From: MWBF01 sp964614645
Lineage (GTDB): Bacteria; Chloroflexota; Anaerolineae; CG2-30-64-16
NCBI GenBank assembly: GCA_964614645.1
Contig: CAZTMA010000004.1
Span: 19,183-83,182 of the forward strand
Length of the DNA stretch: 64,000 bases
Direction: 5' to 3'
The translations under genes were made by a program, and so were the position numbers. The notes beneath the pieces were generated by a model. It was not told the origin of the DNA. It did no database searches and saw nothing but the letters and a program-made list of their open reading frames with translations. Shown here piece after piece: positions 48,486 to 57,746 of this stretch. Every line of letters starts with the position of its first letter. The stretch's first letter is position 1.

Positions 48486-49250
48486 CTACTTCAGGCCCAA
48501 CTGCTGCTGCCGATACAGCTCATCCGGCCTCGTGTGGATGCGGCTGACGTCGTGCGCGGTCATGAAGCGCGGCCCGCCGGCGGCGAACGTACCGAGCAGG
48601 ATGCGCGCGGTCTTGACGGCCATGGCCGTGACATCAAGCACCTGCTGGGGTGTCTTGCCCAGCACGATCAGGCCGTGGTTCTGAATCATGATGACCTTCG
48701 GCCGCTCGCCCCATTCCTCGATATAGCGCTGGATGCGCGCCCACACCTCGCACGCCAGCGGGACGCCGGGATCGGTGTAGGGCACCAGCACGGGCGCCGG
48801 CCCGCACAGTACGATCTCATCCGGGAAGAGCCGCCCGGCATACGCCTGCTCGAAACCGACGGAGCAGGTGAGCATGTTCACCGCGCTGGCATGGGTATGC
48901 CCGACGAAGTTGACGTCCGGCAGGCTCAACGCCAGCGCGTGCAGCAGCGTCTCGACGGAGGGATGCTTCGTCGCGGCAGGGTCCACCCGTGCCGCGGTCA
49001 TGCCCTCCTTAACCTGCTGATCCGTTAGGTCGGGCTGGTCCATCAGCGCCTTCACCCGCTCGAACGAGCAGCGCACGAAGCCCTCTGCCGTGATAGTGCG
49101 GAGCTCAGTGCCGCTGGCCTTGACCCAAAACGTCTCGGCATCAGCCCGCGCGGAGGTGTTGCCCTCGCCCAGGATGACGTAGTCGTTCTCGGGGCGGCCC
49201 AGGCTGTTCGACAGGGTGACCAATTGTGAAAGAATGTCGTCGTTCATCAT
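48486..49250 (-). CDS. Class II aldolase/adducin family protein
   Basis: 254 residues. It has YVILGEGNTSARAD, FWVKASGTEL, the zinc pair in FVGHTHASAVNML and a third His in IMIQNHGLIVLG. It resembles the aldolase half of the rhamnulose-phosphate aldolase/dehydrogenase fusion proteins, and fuculose-phosphate aldolases. Likely co-transcribed with the RhaD-like gene. Substrate may be a fucose or rhamnose intermediate. Confidence 0.85.
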   Translation of the reverse strand: MMNDDILSQLVTLSNSLGRPENDYVILGEGNTSARADAETFWVKASGTELRTITAEGFVRCSFERVKALMDQPDLTDQQVKEGMTAARVDPAATKHPSVETLLHALALSLPDVNFVGHTHASAVNMLTCSVGFEQAYAGRLFPDEIVLCGPAPVLVPYTDPGVPLACEVWARIQRYIEEWGERPKVIMIQNHGLIVLGKTPQQVLDVTAMAVKTARILLGTFAAGGPRFMTAHDVSRIHTRPDELYRQQQLGLK

Positions 49251-49280
49251 GTGTCCTTTGTTGGATAGAGTGACGCCGGC

Positions 49281-50528
49281 CTACTCAGGCGCCCGTGCAT
49301 CCCATTCCTGCTGGGCAAATATCATCGCCTCTTCGGCCGTGAGCTGCCCGTCCAGAACGCCGAGTACCGCCATATAGAATATCTGGAGCACATCCTCGTA
49401 TTCGGCCAGTTCAGCCGAAACCAGGACCACGTCCTCAATGGCCGCGCGTGCGGTTGCAGCGGCCTCACGGCCGACCAGCCGCTCGTAGGCCTCCGAATTG
49501 ATGACGGACTGCCGCGGCGGGATCATGCGCACGATAGCCTCATGCGACAGATAGGAGAGCCACTGCCAGCAGGCTTCCGTATTGGGCGAATCGGCGGAGA
49601 TGAAATAGCCTTCCGCAAACGCCATCGTGACCGACGCTTCGCCGCGCGGCAGCGGCGCCATGCCCCACTTCATCGGCCATTCGATGTCCCACGTCAGGCC
49701 GCCGCGGTCCTGGAACCAGCCGATCCACGTGCCGACCTGGTTCTGCATGATGCCGCGATAGACCGAGCGGTTGTCGCTGCCGAAGGTCTCCCGGCTCTGC
49801 TCCTGAGTCGGTGCGACGTTATGATCGTTGATGAGCCGGACGTACCATTCCAGCGCCTCGATGGTCGCCGGGTCATCCAGCGTCACCCGCGAGGGATTCT
49901 GCAGGTCGTCGAGGATGCGCCCGCCCCTGCTGTAGAGAAACATCAGGGCATCGGGCATATCTGTGACCGGGGGGCTGGCATAGCCGAAGACGTTGTTATC
50001 GGGGTCGCGAATGGCATTTGCTGCGGCCAGGAAGTCGTCCAGCGTCCAGTTGGCGGCCGGGTAGTCCGCGTCGTACCGGTCGAACAGGTCCTGGTTGTAG
50101 TACATGACGGCCGGGTTGAAGCCCGCGGGGATGGCCCACAGCTTGTTCTCGGTGGTGAAGATCTCGAGCATCCCGGGCACGAAATCGCTCTTGTCGAAAT
50201 CCTCGTTCTGGTCCAGGAAGGGATTGAGGTTGACGATCTCCTCGTTGGCCACGAGACCGGTGATGTCGTAGGATTCGTCCACGAAGCAATCGGCCGCGGA
50301 GTCGGTAGTGCTCAGGTTGACCGTGATATGCGGATACTTCTCGTTGAACCCGGTCAACGCATTCTCGAAGTATTGCTGGTCCCGGTCGGGGTGGCGGAAG
50401 GTGATTTCAACCGGCTCAGGCGGCGGCGCAGAACGGCCGCAGCCGGTCAAAGGGACGAGCAGCAGACAGAGCGCGAGGCCGATGAGCACAGCTCGCGCCG
50501 GGCGGGGGAAGGTGACAGAATGGGGCAT
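49281..50528 (-). CDS. ABC sugar transporter solute-binding lipoprotein
   Basis: Family 1 extracellular binding protein of 415 residues. The lipobox is PLTGC, followed by VEITFRHPDRDQQYFENALTGFNEKYPHITV and GFNPAVMYYNQDLFD typical of sugar-binding proteins. No permease or ATPase genes are next to it in this window. It lies 30 bases before the aldolase genes in the same direction, suggesting it brings in the sugars they break down. Confidence 0.9.
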   Translation of the reverse strand: MPHSVTFPRPARAVLIGLALCLLLVPLTGCGRSAPPPEPVEITFRHPDRDQQYFENALTGFNEKYPHITVNLSTTDSAADCFVDESYDITGLVANEEIVNLNPFLDQNEDFDKSDFVPGMLEIFTTENKLWAIPAGFNPAVMYYNQDLFDRYDADYPAANWTLDDFLAAANAIRDPDNNVFGYASPPVTDMPDALMFLYSRGGRILDDLQNPSRVTLDDPATIEALEWYVRLINDHNVAPTQEQSRETFGSDNRSVYRGIMQNQVGTWIGWFQDRGGLTWDIEWPMKWGMAPLPRGEASVTMAFAEGYFISADSPNTEACWQWLSYLSHEAIVRMIPPRQSVINSEAYERLVGREAAATARAAIEDVVLVSAELAEYEDVLQIFYMAVLGVLDGQLTAEEAMIFAQQEWDARAPE

Positions 50529-50643
50529 CTTGTGTACTCCTGGGAGACATACATACGCGTGGCCTGTATCTTACCCAAGTTCGCGCGAATTGGGAAGTAG
50601 GGATGTTCCGGGAATCCCAACTGTAGTGCCATTACGGAGGCTT

Positions 50644-50713
50644 GGAGTCGAGGCTTCAGCCGGTTTGGGTGGCTTCAGACACAGACTGCCTGACCGGCTA
50701 AAGCCTCGACTCC
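50644..50713. repeat. Long inverted repeat between pcrA and binding-protein genes
   Basis: 21-bp arms with one mismatch (50644-50664 and 50693-50713, GGAGTCGAGGCTT/CAGCCGGT and complement) and a 28-base loop. Confidence 0.85.
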
Positions 50714-50724
50714 TGATAGCTCTA

Positions 50725-53700
50725 TTACAGCTTGCGCAGCTTGGCGAATCCGGCCAGCAGGGTCTTGGTTCCCTTGCCCGCGAACGCCACCGTGACTTCC
50801 TCATCATCCGCAGTCGGCTCGGACCTGATGACGATGCCCTGCCCGAACAGGCCATGGTCAACGCGGTCGCCGGGCTTGAACTGAAGGGGACGTTCCTGAC
50901 GCGCCGGAGGTTTCGCCGGAGAGCGCGATGCCATGCTGCCGGCGCTGCGGACCGGCGGCTCACTCGCGCGGCCCAAGCCGCGCGGTGCGGGGCGCGATCG
51001 CTGGCCCCACGGCGGATCGTCGCCGGCGCGCGCGGCGCTGCGGCCGCCGTATGGGCCGCCATATCCGGTGCGCTCAGACAGCCCGCCATTGCCGTAGCCG
51101 CTCGCACGGTCACTCGCAGCCCGGCCACTGGTCGCATCGTTGTGCACCCCCTGCACCTTTGCCACATCCTTGAGAAAACGCGATGGCTCATTCATCTCGC
51201 TACGGCCGTACAACATGCGGCGGAACGCACGCAGCAGGTACAGCCGGTCCTTCGCGCGGGTCACCGCGACATACATGAGCCGGCGCTCTTCCTCCATCTG
51301 GTCGGGGTCTTCCAGGCTCCGGCTGTGAGGGAAGATGTTCTCTTCCAGCCCGACGATGAAGACGACCGGAAACTCCAGGCCCTTCGACGTATGGATGGTG
51401 AGCAGCGTCACCCGGTCCTCGGGGTCTGCCAGGTCATCCTGGTCCGACACGAGCGCGACTTCCTCCAAAAAGGCAGTCAGCCGGAGGTCAGGCGGGAAGT
51501 CGTCGTAATGCGCAGCCACGCTGCGGAGTTCCTGGACGTTCGCCCAGCGGTCCTCACCTTCTTCGGTGCCATCGCGCAGCCACGTCGTGTAGCTGGATTC
51601 CTCCGTGATGCGGTCGAGCAGCTCTGCAACGGTCAGGCCGTCCTTCACCGCCAGCCAGCGTGCCAGCATCTTGTAGAACGCGGTGAGCGACTTGACCGCG
51701 GCCGAGCCAAAGGGATGCTGCGGAGCCTGTGTGTGACGCGCCCGGAATTCGTCGTCGAGCAGCGCGCTGTTCAGGTCGCCGGCCAATAGCGCCAGCCCGC
51801 CTACCATCGGTACGCCCAGCTCTGCGCTCCACGCCGCGAGGTTAGACACGGTCTTGTCACCGATGCTGCGCGGGGGCACATTGATGATCCGGCCCAGGCT
51901 GATATTGTCCGCCGGATTGTGCACCAGCCGCAGATAGCCCAGCGCATCCTTGATTTCCCGCCGCTGATAGAACCGCACCCCACCGACCAACCGGTAGGGG
52001 ATGCCCCGCGCGATAAAGGCATCTTCGAGCGAGCGCGACTGCGCGTTGGTGCGATACATGACCGCGCAGTCACCCAACGTGGCCTCGTGCTGGCGCACCA
52101 GTCGCTGAATCACGCTGACGATGAACGCGGCTTCGTCTGCCTCGTCATACGCCTCGTGCGAGATGATTTCGAGGCCCTGCCCGCGGTCGGTGCGCAGCTT
52201 CTTGGGGGTGCGGTGCTGGTTGCGCACGATGACCGCGTTTGCGACATCGAGGATGGTCTGCGTCGAGCGGTAGTTTTGCTCCAGCAGCACGACCTTCGCC
52301 TCGGGGAAGTCCTCCCGGAAGCGCATCACGTTCCGGTAGTCCGCACCGCGGAACATATAGATAGAGTTATGAACCACAATGCCACCAGCAACATAGTTCC
52401 GATAATTCGGCACCGACAGGTCATAGACGAGCCCATCGTAGTGCCGGTGATTCACTGCAACAACTTCGTCTTCCGTCACTTTCCCATTCACGTCAAGCAC
52501 CGGCAAGATTGCGCCGGGAACCAGGTTGCCGATGGGCATGAATTCAAACGTCTCGTCGGTCAGTTTTGCTCGCTTCCAGATCCGGGCGTCAGGGATAGCA
52601 GCAGTGAGTTCATCCAGGGTAAGCAGCATTGCATCGTAATCGCCGTGCGTACGTCGGGCCTGCCAGTAGATTTCCTTGTGAGGTCGCGTCGGCAACACCT
52701 GCTCAACCTGCTGACGATACGGCTCATCCGAGCTACAAATAGACAACTCGTGTAGATGCCATGGATCGAATGGTCTGTGCCAGCGACCGCCGCCATACTT
52801 AACGTTACTGGCGCCGAACATGTTAAGCGAGATGGTCTTGCGCAAGGACGCACCCCGAATAGTAGTTTGAGGCACGTGATGCGGGTGCGCGAGGCTAAGT
52901 CCCAGATCATTCACCAGTCTGGCTGCACAACCAGCAGTATCAAGTTCTGAGTACAGGCGCTGGATATGCTCGTTCGTCATAGACACTCGTCGCCCATCGG
53001 CATAGAAACATGCCGTCGGCAATCCGTATTTGGCTGCGTAGTAGGACTCCCAGTAGGTTGCCTCCCCTGCATCTCCACAGGCGCGGAGCAACCAAATCGC
53101 GTCACCGCGTTCCTGGCGCAAACGTTCAGTAAAGCCAGGATATTTCTTGTCACCGTTCGAGCGAATCGCCCCCGTCTGGCCGATGCGATATCCAAGCCTG
53201 CGGGAATACATCAAGTATACGTAACGGTATCGATCGTTGTTAGGGTCGAACCTGGCGAAAACGCAATGCTCAGGCGTCGCAGTTAGTTGCCGCCCATACG
53301 CAGTACATACCGTGACCACGTCGCCAGCATAATGGTGGCTTGGACAGGCGTCCACTGTACCGACTGCTCGACTGCCGTGTCCTGCAGCCGCGAGTACTCT
53401 GTCGCCGACGCGCACTTGCTCGACGGTGACCGGACCAGTAGGCGTTAGAATCTCAGTTCCAGCGACCAGACACTGATCCTCATCACCGACGGCGAAGAGG
53501 TTGCGCGACGCAGAGGCAAGCCGGCAGACAAGGTCATACTGCGCCGTGTTCGTGTCCTGGAACTCATCGACCAGCAGGTACTCGTACCGGTCCTGGTAAC
53601 GCTTCAGCACCTCGGGCTGCTCGCGGAACAGCCACGCGACGCGGCACAGCAGGTCGTCGAAGTCCAGCCCGCCGTTCGCGGTCAGGATTTCCTCGTAACG

Positions 53701-54246
53701 CGTGTAGACCCGCCGCGCAATCTCGGCCCAGTAGGTCGTCGCCTCGAACTGCTGGGGGCGAATCAACTCGTTCTTGGCCTTCGAGATGGCGCTGCGCATG
53801 GCCTCGGGCTTGTAGAGCTTCTCGTCCAGCTTCAGGTCGCGCAGCGCCTGCTTAACTGCAGTGAGCTGCTCGCCGTCATCGTAGATGACAAAGTTGGGAT
53901 TGAGGCCCGCGGCCTGAGCATCCGCACGCAGGATGCGCGCACAGATGCTGTGAAACGTGCCGATGGTCAGCCCGCGCCAGCCCGTGCTCACGGGCACAGC
54001 CTGGCCCACCAGCTTGTTTATGCGCTCGCGCATCTCGCCCGCGGCCTTGTTGGTGAATGTGACGGCCATAATCGACCGGGGATGCGCGTTGGCGTGGCGC
54101 AGCAGGTAGGCCACGCGGTGCGCCAGCACGCGCGTCTTGCCCGACCCGGGCCCTGCCAACACCAACACCGGACCCTTGATCGTGGTAACAGCTTCTCGCT
54201 GGGCCGGGTTCAACCCGGCCAACAATTCATCAGGCATGTTTGTCAT
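50725..54246 (-). CDS. pcrA: UvrD/PcrA superfamily I DNA helicase, intein-containing
   Basis: 3'-5' DNA helicase for repair and replication restart. The host sequence shows LNPAQREAV, Walker A AGPGSGKTR, FTNKAA, LLVDEFQDTN, GDEDQ-SIYMFRGAD (motif III), LEQNYRS, TIHTSKGLE and VAVTRAK; the C-terminal tail carries the usual PcrA region. The spliced product is about 805 residues. The frame can start at a TTG (54255), ATG 54246 or ATG 54237; I use 54246. It overlaps the maf stop by 17 bases. Residues between GDEDQ and SIYMF are an intein. Confidence 0.96.
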   Translation of the reverse strand: MTNMPDELLAGLNPAQREAVTTIKGPVLVLAGPGSGKTRVLAHRVAYLLRHANAHPRSIMAVTFTNKAAGEMRERINKLVGQAVPVSTGWRGLTIGTFHSICARILRADAQAAGLNPNFVIYDDGEQLTAVKQALRDLKLDEKLYKPEAMRSAISKAKNELIRPQQFEATTYWAEIARRVYTRYEEILTANGGLDFDDLLCRVAWLFREQPEVLKRYQDRYEYLLVDEFQDTNTAQYDLVCRLASASRNLFAVGDEDQCLVAGTEILTPTGPVTVEQVRVGDRVLAAAGHGSRAVGTVDACPSHHYAGDVVTVCTAYGRQLTATPEHCVFARFDPNNDRYRYVYLMYSRRLGYRIGQTGAIRSNGDKKYPGFTERLRQERGDAIWLLRACGDAGEATYWESYYAAKYGLPTACFYADGRRVSMTNEHIQRLYSELDTAGCAARLVNDLGLSLAHPHHVPQTTIRGASLRKTISLNMFGASNVKYGGGRWHRPFDPWHLHELSICSSDEPYRQQVEQVLPTRPHKEIYWQARRTHGDYDAMLLTLDELTAAIPDARIWKRAKLTDETFEFMPIGNLVPGAILPVLDVNGKVTEDEVVAVNHRHYDGLVYDLSVPNYRNYVAGGIVVHNSIYMFRGADYRNVMRFREDFPEAKVVLLEQNYRSTQTILDVANAVIVRNQHRTPKKLRTDRGQGLEIISHEAYDEADEAAFIVSVIQRLVRQHEATLGDCAVMYRTNAQSRSLEDAFIARGIPYRLVGGVRFYQRREIKDALGYLRLVHNPADNISLGRIINVPPRSIGDKTVSNLAAWSAELGVPMVGGLALLAGDLNSALLDDEFRARHTQAPQHPFGSAAVKSLTAFYKMLARWLAVKDGLTVAELLDRITEESSYTTWLRDGTEEGEDRWANVQELRSVAAHYDDFPPDLRLTAFLEEVALVSDQDDLADPEDRVTLLTIHTSKGLEFPVVFIVGLEENIFPHSRSLEDPDQMEEERRLMYVAVTRAKDRLYLLRAFRRMLYGRSEMNEPSRFLKDVAKVQGVHNDATSGRAASDRASGYGNGGLSERTGYGGPYGGRSAARAGDDPPWGQRSRPAPRGLGRASEPPVRSAGSMASRSPAKPPARQERPLQFKPGDRVDHGLFGQGIVIRSEPTADDEEVTVAFAGKGTKTLLAGFAKLRKL
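52366..53472 (-). mobile_element. Intein in pcrA with GIY-YIG-like endonuclease
   Basis: 369 residues splitting GDEDQ from SIYMFRGAD. It starts with Cys (CLVAGTEILT), has TATPEHCVFA as block B, and ends GGIVVHN before Ser, so splicing residues are all present. In the middle there is no LAGLIDADG motif; instead YVYLMY, then YRIGQT, a helix with RLRQER and EATYWESYYAAKYGLP fit the GIY, YIG, Arg and Glu landmarks of a GIY-YIG nuclease. The insertion point in motif III is essential for helicase action. Confidence 0.88.
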
Positions 54247-54889
54247 CTCTACCAACCGTCATCTCCCGGGCGCAGCACCGCCCCCCGTTGAGACGCTCAC
54301 AGACCGTTATCACGTCGCCGGGCACGCGCACCCCCGCGTCGTGCAGCATGTCACGGGCCAGGCGCAGAGGCAGCCCCATGATGCCCGCATAGCACCCCGT
54401 CCACGCGGCGACCGGTGAAAACCACGGATGCTGGATGGCATACGCGCCGGCCTTGTCCAGCGGGTCGCCGCTGGCGACATAGCGGCTGACCTCAGCGTCG
54501 CTGTACGCACGCATGGTCACATCGCTGATGGAGAGGCGCGCGTCGTGCACGCTGCCCTGCGCCAGGCACACTGCGGTGTAGACCTGGTGCGTTCGACCGC
54601 GCAGCTGGGTGAGCATGGCGACCGCCTCGCCTGGATCCACGGGTTTGCCCAGCAGCAGGCCGTCCAGCACGACCAGCGTGTCGGCGGCCAGCACCAACGC
54701 TCGGGGGTGACGCTGGGCGACGGCCGCGGCCTTGGCCCGGCACAAGCGGCAGACCAGCGCGTCCGGCTGCTCACCGGGGAGCGGTGTCTCGTCGACGTCC
54801 GCCACATCAACGGTAAAGGCGAGACCCAGCGCGGCCAGCAACTGTGACCGCCGCGGCGACTGCGAGGCCAGGATCAACGGTCGTTCCAA
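54230..54889 (-). CDS. maf: Maf-like nucleotide pyrophosphatase
   Basis: 219-residue house-cleaning dTTP/UTP (or modified nucleotide) pyrophosphatase. LASQSPRRSQLLAALG, VLAADTLVVLDG, GKPVDPGEAVAML, GRTHQVYTAV and YVASGDPLDKAGAYAIQ are the Maf motifs. I prefer a TTG start at 54889, six bases after GGGGAG; the frame can run to a TTG at 54907. Overlaps pcrA. Confidence 0.92.
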   Translation of the reverse strand: MERPLILASQSPRRSQLLAALGLAFTVDVADVDETPLPGEQPDALVCRLCRAKAAAVAQRHPRALVLAADTLVVLDGLLLGKPVDPGEAVAMLTQLRGRTHQVYTAVCLAQGSVHDARLSISDVTMRAYSDAEVSRYVASGDPLDKAGAYAIQHPWFSPVAAWTGCYAGIMGLPLRLARDMLHDAGVRVPGDVITVCERLNGGRCCAREMTVGRDDKHA

Positions 54890-54918
54890 ACAGCACTCCC
54901 CGAACAAGATTCTGATCG

Positions 54919-54947
54919 ATTGTACCTTTAGCGGGGCGAAAGGCCAA
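54919..54947 (-). promoter_or_regulatory. Promoter of maf-pcrA
   Basis: On the minus strand TTGGCC (54947-54942), 17 bases, TACAAT (54924-54919), about 30 bases before the maf start. Confidence 0.65.
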
Positions 54948-54973
54948 GAAGTGACCCAAACTACCTCCCGACG

Positions 54974-55002
54974 TTGCCATCTCCCCCAAAACCCGGTATA
55001 CT
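54974..55002 (+). promoter_or_regulatory. Promoter of the 3-hydroxyacyl-CoA dehydrogenase gene
   Basis: TTGCCA (54974-54979), 17 bases, TATACT (54997-55002), 88 bases before the ATG. Divergent from the maf promoter. Confidence 0.7.
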
Positions 55003-55090
55003 GGGGCAGTATGATCGTCCGTCGGCTCGTTCGTCACTTTTGCTCGTTACTCGTTTCTCATCCGTCTTTCGTCACCCAGGAGGGTCTGCC

Positions 55091-55954
55091 ATGACGCAAC
55101 CGGTCTCACGCGTCGGCATCGTCGGCTGCGGGCTGATGGGCTCCGGCATAGCCGAGGTCTGCGCGAAAGCTGGTTACACGGTCATCGTGCGCGAGGTTAG
55201 CCGCGAGCTGCTGGCAGGCGGCCTGGCGCGCATCAACGGCTCGCTGGACAAGGCTGTCGCCAAGGGCAAGCTCTCCGCCGCAAATCGCGACGCAGCCCGC
55301 GCCCGCATCATCGGCGCAACGGACTTCTCTGCATTTTCGGATTGTGACCTCGTGGTGGAGGCGGTGGCTGAGAACCTGGACCTCAAGCGCAGGGTCTTTA
55401 CGGAGCTGGACGCGGTCACCCCACCGCACGCGATTCTCGCCAGCAACACCTCGTCGCTCGCCATCACCGATATGGCTGCCGCGACGAAACGGCCCGCGCA
55501 GGTACTGGGCCTCCATTTCATGCAGCCGGTGCCCGTCATGCCGCTGCTCGAGATGGTGCGCACGTTCCTGACCAGCGAGGAGACCTTCCAGGCGGCGAAG
55601 GCGTTCGGGGAGAGCCTGGGCAAGACCATTGTCGTCAGCAAGGACTCGCCCGGCTTCATCGTCAACTTGCTGCTGATTCCGTATCTCCTGCACGCGATCG
55701 ACGCGCTGGAAAAGGGAGTCGCTACGAAGGAAGACTTCGACACGGCGATTGTGTTAGGTCTGAACCACAAGATGGGGCCCTTCGCCCTGCTCGACTTCAT
55801 CGGGCTCGACACGACGCTGTTCATTGCGGACGCCGTGTTCAATGAGACAAAGGATGTTCGCTTCGCCGCTCCGCCCCTGCTGCGGCGGATGGTGAGCGCC
55901 GGCTACCTGGGCCGCAAGAGCGGCCGCGGGTTTTACGATTATTCGAATCAATAG
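55091..55954 (+). CDS. 3-hydroxybutyryl-CoA dehydrogenase
   Basis: 287-residue NAD(P)-dependent dehydrogenase. N-terminal Rossmann motif GIVGCGLMGSGIAEV, then SNTSSLAI, LHFMQPVP (catalytic His) and SPGFIVN, with a short C-terminal helical domain ending KSGRGFYDY. The length fits single-function HbdA (butyryl or 3-hydroxybutyryl-CoA metabolism), not the fatty-acid oxidation fusion protein. GGAGGG precedes the ATG. Confidence 0.93.
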   Translation: MTQPVSRVGIVGCGLMGSGIAEVCAKAGYTVIVREVSRELLAGGLARINGSLDKAVAKGKLSAANRDAARARIIGATDFSAFSDCDLVVEAVAENLDLKRRVFTELDAVTPPHAILASNTSSLAITDMAAATKRPAQVLGLHFMQPVPVMPLLEMVRTFLTSEETFQAAKAFGESLGKTIVVSKDSPGFIVNLLLIPYLLHAIDALEKGVATKEDFDTAIVLGLNHKMGPFALLDFIGLDTTLFIADAVFNETKDVRFAAPPLLRRMVSAGYLGRKSGRGFYDYSNQ

Positions 55955-55966
55955 GAGAGATGAGAC

Positions 55967-56830
55967 ATGGGTACGATTGAGAAGAAGGTGTTTGGCCGGA
56001 CCGGCCACCTCAGCACGCGCGTCATCTTCGGCGCGGCCGCGTTCGGCAACGTCACGCAGGCTGAGGCGGACCAGACCATCGACCTGCTGATGCAGTATGG
56101 GATCAACCACTTCGACACGGCGGCCAGCTATGGCAAGTCCGAAGTGCTGCTTGGCCCGTGGGTCAAGCACAACCGCGACAAGATCTTCCTGGCGACCAAG
56201 ACCGGCGAGCGCACCTACCAAAAGGCAAAAGAGGAAATCCATCGCTCGCTCGAACGGCTGCAGACCGACCATGTGGACCTCCTCCAATTGCACTACCTGG
56301 TGGACCCGCAGGAGTGGGAGACCGCGATGGGGCCGGGCGGCGCGCTCGAGGCCGCAGTTGAGGCCAAAGCGCAAGGGCTGGTCAGCTTCATCGGCGTAAC
56401 GGGCCACGACCTGGTCGTGCCGAAGATGCACATGAAGAGCCTGGAACGTTACGACTTCGATTCCGTGCTGCTGCCCTACAATTTCCCGTTGGTGCAGAAC
56501 CCGGAATACGCAGCCAGCTTCGAGGCATTGGTCGCGCTCTGCAAGCAGCGCAATGTGCCGGTACAGACGATCAAGGGCGTCACGCGCCGGCCTTGGGGCG
56601 AACAGGAACGCGTCCGCGCCACCTGGTACCAACCACTGGAGAAGCAAGAGGACCTGGACAAGGCCGTCTGGTGGGTGCTGGGCCGGTCCGATGTGTTCCT
56701 GAACACGGTCGGTGACATCCATGTGCTGCCGCGCGTGCTGGATGCGGCAACTCGCTTCGAGCACCGCCCCGGCGACAACGAGATGCAGGCCCTCGTCGCG
56801 CAGGCCGAGATGGCGCCGCTGTTTGTGTAA
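55967..56830 (+). CDS. Aldo/keto reductase
   Basis: 287-residue AKR TIM barrel. HFDTAASYGKSE (catalytic Asp and Tyr), ATKTG (Lys) and DLLQLHYLVD (His) form the active site. It starts 12 bases after the previous gene and is probably co-transcribed. NADPH-dependent reduction of small carbonyl compounds is expected; substrate not predictable. Confidence 0.92.
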   Translation: MGTIEKKVFGRTGHLSTRVIFGAAAFGNVTQAEADQTIDLLMQYGINHFDTAASYGKSEVLLGPWVKHNRDKIFLATKTGERTYQKAKEEIHRSLERLQTDHVDLLQLHYLVDPQEWETAMGPGGALEAAVEAKAQGLVSFIGVTGHDLVVPKMHMKSLERYDFDSVLLPYNFPLVQNPEYAASFEALVALCKQRNVPVQTIKGVTRRPWGEQERVRATWYQPLEKQEDLDKAVWWVLGRSDVFLNTVGDIHVLPRVLDAATRFEHRPGDNEMQALVAQAEMAPLFV

Positions 56831-56842
56831 ATACACCTAAGA

Positions 56843-56883
56843 GCTCTTTTGCTGGCCTGGTTTCACCAGGCCAGCAAAAGAGC
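56843..56883. terminator. Perfect hairpin between convergent genes
   Basis: 18-bp arms (56843-56860, 56866-56883; GCTCTTTTGCTGGCCTGG and its complement) with loop TTTCA. Located between the ends of the aldo/keto reductase gene and the minus-strand GNAT gene, so it can stop both. Confidence 0.85.
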
Positions 56884-56892
56884 ATCAATGAT

Positions 56893-57663
56893 TTATTCCT
56901 CGCAGAACGCCAGTCCCGTTCCCACCCGGTTGAATCCTGCGCGCTGGTAGACCCGGCTCGCCGCATCATCCGCGGCGGTCAGAAATGCTGTGTGCACCCC
57001 TTCATCGAGCAACTGGCGCGCCATCGCCGCAGTGACTGCGCCTGCGATGCCCTGCCGCCGGTATTCCGGCAGCGTCGCGATGCCCACCAACTCGCTGAAC
57101 CCCTCCAGCGGTACCATGTATGCGCCGACGCCGACGGGCGCTCCGTCCAACAGCGCGAGAGTGTACCCGCTGCCCAGACGCAGCCGGCGGCGCAGGTCCG
57201 CGATCCGCTCCGCGTTCACCTCGCGGCCGTCGCCGCCAAACCCCCGGCTGCTTACGGTGATTTGCGCTGCCAGATACGTTTCCGGTGAGTCTGCCGTCAA
57301 CCGCAGAATCTCCAGTCCCTCCGGTCCAGGCACAGCCCGCCATGTCTCCTGCGTACAAACCAGCAGCGGGGTCTCGCTCTCAAGGGGCACACCCAGACCC
57401 TCTAACAGCCCGCGCAGCATCGGCGTGTACTCATGGATAAATTCGAACCGCATCACCCGCCCCTGCATCGCAAATGCCACGCGCAGGCGCGCCAGGTCGT
57501 CATGGCTCAACGCTTCGACCGGAATATCCGGGATGGCGTAGTTGAAGAAACGGAAGGTGTCGGTCGGGTGGATGTAGAGATGAAAAGGCGAGCAGACGAC
57601 CGTGTTGCGTGTGTGCGCCGAGGCTTTGCGCTGGTAGGACTGGAGTTCGGCAATCGTTGCCAT
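56893..57663 (-). CDS. GNAT family N-acetyltransferase
   Basis: 256 residues. The acetyl-CoA site is ELVGIATLPEYRRQGIAGAV, and YQRAGFNRVG is the last GNAT strand. The N-terminal 120 residues are an unrecognised domain. The ATG at 57663 is chosen with GGAAGG upstream; the longer frame begins inside a palindromic repeat. Confidence 0.88.
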   Translation of the reverse strand: MATIAELQSYQRKASAHTRNTVVCSPFHLYIHPTDTFRFFNYAIPDIPVEALSHDDLARLRVAFAMQGRVMRFEFIHEYTPMLRGLLEGLGVPLESETPLLVCTQETWRAVPGPEGLEILRLTADSPETYLAAQITVSSRGFGGDGREVNAERIADLRRRLRLGSGYTLALLDGAPVGVGAYMVPLEGFSELVGIATLPEYRRQGIAGAVTAAMARQLLDEGVHTAFLTAADDAASRVYQRAGFNRVGTGLAFCEE

Positions 57664-57685
57664 GCTGGGTTCCTTCCCGTGTAAA

Positions 57686-57735
57686 GACCTTCGAGGTTGT
57701 GCCAACCTGCGGGTTGGCCTGAAACCTCGAAGGTC
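57686..57735. repeat. Nested palindromic repeat, copy 2 of GACCTTCGAGGT family
   Basis: Outer arms 57686-57698 and 57723-57735 (GACCTTCGAGGTT and its complement), inner hairpin GCCAACC/GGTTGGC at 57701-57718. Between GNAT and trxB genes. Confidence 0.88.
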
Positions 57736-57746
57736 CATAATATGCC

